DNA from: Teratosphaeria epicoccoides
Taxonomy: Eukaryota > Ascomycota > Dothideomycetes > Mycosphaerellales > Teratosphaeriaceae
Direction: 5' to 3'
DNA length: 46,024 nucleotides
NCBI GenBank assembly: GCA_021401465.1
Contig: JADDMT010000184.1
Location: 1 to 46,024, forward strand
How positions within the stretch are numbered: position 1 is the first letter of the stretch; every line of letters starts with the position of its first letter. The translations under genes were made by a program, and so were the position numbers. Under the pieces are notes generated by a model. The model had not been told where the DNA came from and made no database searches. It saw nothing but the letters and a program-made list of their open reading frames with translations. Shown one piece after another: positions 43,001 to 46,024 of the stretch.

Positions 43001-43910
43001 CCTATCCCTAGCCATAGCATCTTAGACATTAACTAGCGTAAGATCCGCGCACGAGACTATCTTCTTAATCGATAGGACTAATATAACGACCGTCTACGTT
43101 AATATTAACGTAGGCACGCTAACCTCATCTCTACTAACAGCGAGTTAAGCCCTATATACACACTCTAACCCGCGGCAGTTAAAGCGCCCGCATGTGCTTG
43201 CGCGCCTGTAGATGCCTACATGTAGTCCCTGTTAAGATAGAGCCTAAAAGCGTAGTCGAAGTAGGCACGCCTATAGTCTCTGTCGCAGAGTTCCGACATC
43301 TTGCTTTAAGAGTGCTCACACTAGAAGGTCTAGTAACAAGCCTACGCGCTTACAATTCGGCACCTAGTAGAGGGTAACTATAAGATATAAGCCTAAGTAG
43401 TGTTGCATTAGAGGTAGTTACTCTGTAGTAGATCCTACGTATATAGTAGTAAGAGTAGTTCTACATGCGAGAGAATATCCTGTACGTATTATTCTAAAGG
43501 CCTTCGAGCCGCGTTTAAACTATAACAGCCATACTACTTTCATGTTAACCCTAGGTAATTGTCGACTTCTAGACTGTCCGCTGCCGATAGTTTGACGATA
43601 TCTTGTATAGTAGATGCCGAAAACTAACCTCCCCTACTCATGTCTGTAACGCCTCTGCTATCGCTAGGAATTCGAGTTATAATTCCCTGCTACTACTAAA
43701 GAAGGCGCTCGTTTCCTAGAACATGCGCTCCTTCGCTGCTATTAACCGCGCAACTTGGCCAAGTAGGCCAAGCTGCTCTATCTGTTCTTCTAACGTAGCG
43801 TATAGGCGTAGGTAATTGTCATGTTAAAGCATAAGGCCTGCTTCGATCGTACCTATACTCTGCTACTACGGCGCCTTAGGTTTGTGAATTGTGCCACGCT
43901 AGGTCTTAGA

Positions 43911-44399
43911 TGTCATAAGGGTAGGTGCCGATAGCAGGAAGGGGATCAGGTATTAGACTCGCAGAGCTGTGAAGAATATCGACAATAGCAGTTAACCTTG
44001 TAACTGACTCTCCTCTAAGCAAGAGAGGATTAAATTAAGATTAAGCACGAAGCTCCTAACTGCCTGTCCTAAAGCCATCCCTATATACTAGAGAGACAGA
44101 GCAGCTCTGTTAGATCTGTTAACAGACCTGACAGATCTATGTCTACAGATCTGTAGACTAACCCTACAGATCTAAGGGTCTATTATCCTGTGACAGATCC
44201 CTTCTTCCTTGTAGGCCTATAGATCTGTAGACTAACCCTACAGATCTAGGGATCTATCCTCACGTGACAGATCCTTTCTCCCATGACTATGCCTATGACT
44301 TATAGTACTCCTATGACTATACTATGACTCATAGCACTTAGGACCCTTATGATCCTGTATCCTATAGTACTCTAGACAGTACTCCTGACACTTATGACA
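43911..44399 (-). repeat. Solo LTR of family B
   Basis: 489 bp, the reverse complement of the LTR at 8879-9368, from TGTCATAAG to CTTATGACA. It is flanked by a perfect 5-bp duplication TTAGA (43906-43910 and 44400-44404). No internal element sequence adjoins it, so it is the product of LTR-LTR recombination. It carries one intact copy of the TGAGTCA palindrome. Confidence 0.95.
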
Positions 44400-44404
44400 T
44401 TAGA

Positions 44405-45620
44405 GGTTCTTGTCAAGGAAACACGCACACTTATCGTTCGGGCTATGCCTATATTATGTCTGTTTAAATTACAGATGTCAGGATTACTTGAAACACGCGT
44501 TGTTTATACTCGTTAGTCCCTTAGCTAACTTCAGATAAAAGATGTAGCAGACCCTTCCGCGCTTTTCGCACCTTATTGCCATAGCCGTAGCCGTCGTATA
44601 TGCGACGCTGCTTTGTCTATCTTCTAGTCCGCTACGACACTATCTACAGTAGGCATAATCTAGACGCTAGGGTCCTAATGATTGTAGCACTTAAGACACG
44701 CATATAGGAACAGGATACTCGAGCCTATGCGCGCAAGGCAAGAGGATTAGTAGAAGCTATATCCTTGCCTAAACTACAAGCTACTCTTGTTGCCATTATA
44801 GGGTTCTCCTTATAGATGACGACTTAGTAGTGTCAAAGAACATGTTCGTGCTATAGCTAACTAGGCATATGTTAGTAATAACTAGTGCTATGGCTAATCA
44901 AGCATTTTAAAGGATCCTATTAATCGACCTAAGACGCAGGCCCGAAGCACATTAAGTTTCGCTTCCTCCGCTAGCTAAGAATACATCGTATGTCAGGCCT
45001 CAAGAAGGGTTATCGCAGACGGCTCTATTCTGGCATCCCTGTCTCGTCAATGCACTGCTCTTAAGAGTCAGGAGAGTAGTAGTAGATATGTACAAATATG
45101 AGCTATTCGTAATTATTACTCGACAAGCTAGCGCCTACGTAAGAGCATTAGTATTCAAGTTTCGCAACTCGCCGAGGCTGTATTCAGTGTCTAAGAGATA
45201 TTCAGGGCTAAGGTTCCAGGCTAAGTATCGCGACAACAAGGCCGCGAATCCTGTATCCGCTATAGATGAGGACCGAGTTACTACAGTGTACCTCTAGGAG
45301 TATTCCTACCTAGTCAATTTTAAACGCCTTGTGATATGTAGGCGATTATACACGAATAGGGACTTAGTGACAGAAGAGCTCCCCGAAGAAGACCTTTTCG
45401 TCTAAGCACAGGGCGATCGCTACCTAGCTTTAGTTAGGTACTACAGATAGGTATCTTAGGAGCCATGGCTGTCTTCACTTCGCCTGTTCTGTTTTCACTG
45501 CTATTATCATCAATTAATGATAGTGTTACATATGTAATAACTAGTAGCAAACGTCAGATGATATAGTCCTCATAATGCTGTCACCTGTATTACTACTATA
45601 AAAAAATCGCCTTCGCCATC
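44405..45620. other. RIP-eroded repeat region
   Basis: Continuation of the sequence interrupted by the solo LTR. A plus ORF at 45088-45297 (MYKYELFVIITRQASAYVRA, then KFRNSPRLYSVSKRYSGLRF) and in-frame pieces to about 45400 (RDLVTEELPEEDLFV) suggest a decayed transposon protein. Family not recognised. Confidence 0.45.
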
Positions 45621-46024
45621 TGTCATGAGTGTCAGGAGTACTGTCCGGAGTACTGTAGGATACAGGATCATGTAGGTCCTGAGTGCTATGAGTCATAGTA
45701 CCGTCATGAGAGTACTATGAGTCATAGGCATAGTCATAGAAGAAAGGATCTGTCACGTGAGGACAGATCCCCGGATCTATAGGGTTAGTCTACAGATCCA
45801 TAGGCTTGCAAGGAAGAAGGGATCTGTCACGTGATAACAGACCCTTGGATCTGTAGGGTTAGTTCACAGATCTACAGACACGGATCTGTCGGGTCTGTCG
45901 ACAGATCTAACAGAGCTGCTCTGTCGCTCTCTAGTATATAGGGATAGCTTTAGGACAGGCAGTTAGGAGCTTCGTGCTCAATCTCAATTCAATCCTCTCT
46001 TGCTTAGAGGAGAGTCAGTTACAA
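45621..46024 (+). repeat. Family B LTR, cut by the window end
   Basis: Begins TGTCATGAG and follows the 8879 LTR to about its position 404, including both TGAGTCA palindromes and both CACGTG modules. No polypurine tract precedes it, so it is a 5' LTR of a plus-strand element or another solo LTR. Confidence 0.93.

Larger units (their letters stand above)
38674..43910. other. Long RIP-eroded repeat region
   Basis: No intact gene in 5.2 kb. Traces of former coding: a plus start at 38848 (MPPKGSKIAASATLATPARL) after TATA-like boxes at about 38769 and 38784; a minus start at 42349 (MPSKKDRQ, then SSSGSNYNLANNLGDLLSND) followed by a long frame with many TAG/TAA; and a minus coiled-coil-like stretch near 43690-43830 (LYATLEEQIEQLGLLGQVAR). 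Tail-to-tail genes of one or more transposons seem likely. I cannot name the family; it is not the Gypsy families A or B. Confidence 0.5.

Overview
The window looks like a filamentous ascomycete chromosome (Pezizomycotina; a Dothideomycete is a guess). Three things point there: very short GT-AG introns (41-59 nt) with CTAAC/CTGAC-like branch sites, fungal-type gene families, and transposons mutated by repeat-induced point mutation (RIP). The RIP signs are transitions only, CpA to TpA decay, in-frame stops that are almost all TAG/TAA, and CpG largely kept. No rRNA, tRNA or CRISPR was seen.

Layout. 1-10926 is a nest of Ty3/Gypsy chromoviruses of two families. Family A copy 1 (A1, 1-7447, gag-pol on the minus strand) sits inside the integrase of a family B element (7448-9437, plus strand). 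Family B in turn interrupts a reversed family A copy (A3, 9438-10926). 10927-12180 is RIP-eroded DNA without genes. 12189-28964 is an island of normal-composition DNA with about eleven cellular genes, most of unknown function. 29231-30494 is RIP-eroded again. 30500-38668 is a complete family A element (A2) with 360-bp LTRs and a CTATG target duplication. 38674-45620 is heavily eroded repeat DNA carrying a family B solo LTR (43911-44399, TTAGA duplication). A further family B LTR starts at 45621 and runs off the window.

Retroelements. Family A has one fused Gag-Pol frame of about 1655 codons. It also has a second, oppositely transcribed gene of 499 codons between pol and the 3' LTR, with its own TATA promoter, encoding a Cys-rich, very basic, nuclear-looking protein. 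Family B has a shorter Cys-rich coiled-coil ORF in the same antisense position. Family A also shows a possible Tf1-like self-priming arrangement: a 9-nt match between the predicted mRNA 5' end and the sequence next to the 5' LTR.

Island genes. In order: a fungal protein kinase-like gene; a small CGH zinc-type protein; two diverged paralogues of an unknown family (GxxLLHxH motif), one frameshifted by a 16-bp tandem duplication; a GNAT acetyltransferase; four unknown spliced or partial genes; a two-domain protein resembling tandem degenerate pterin-4a-carbinolamine dehydratases (PCD), with matching intron positions in both halves; a 950-codon TPR-like protein broken by a single TGA; and a kinase C-lobe remnant at the right edge. 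No pathway linking these genes is evident. The island reads as an accessory segment enclosed by RIP-mutated transposons. All exon models come from reading splice motifs and frames by eye.
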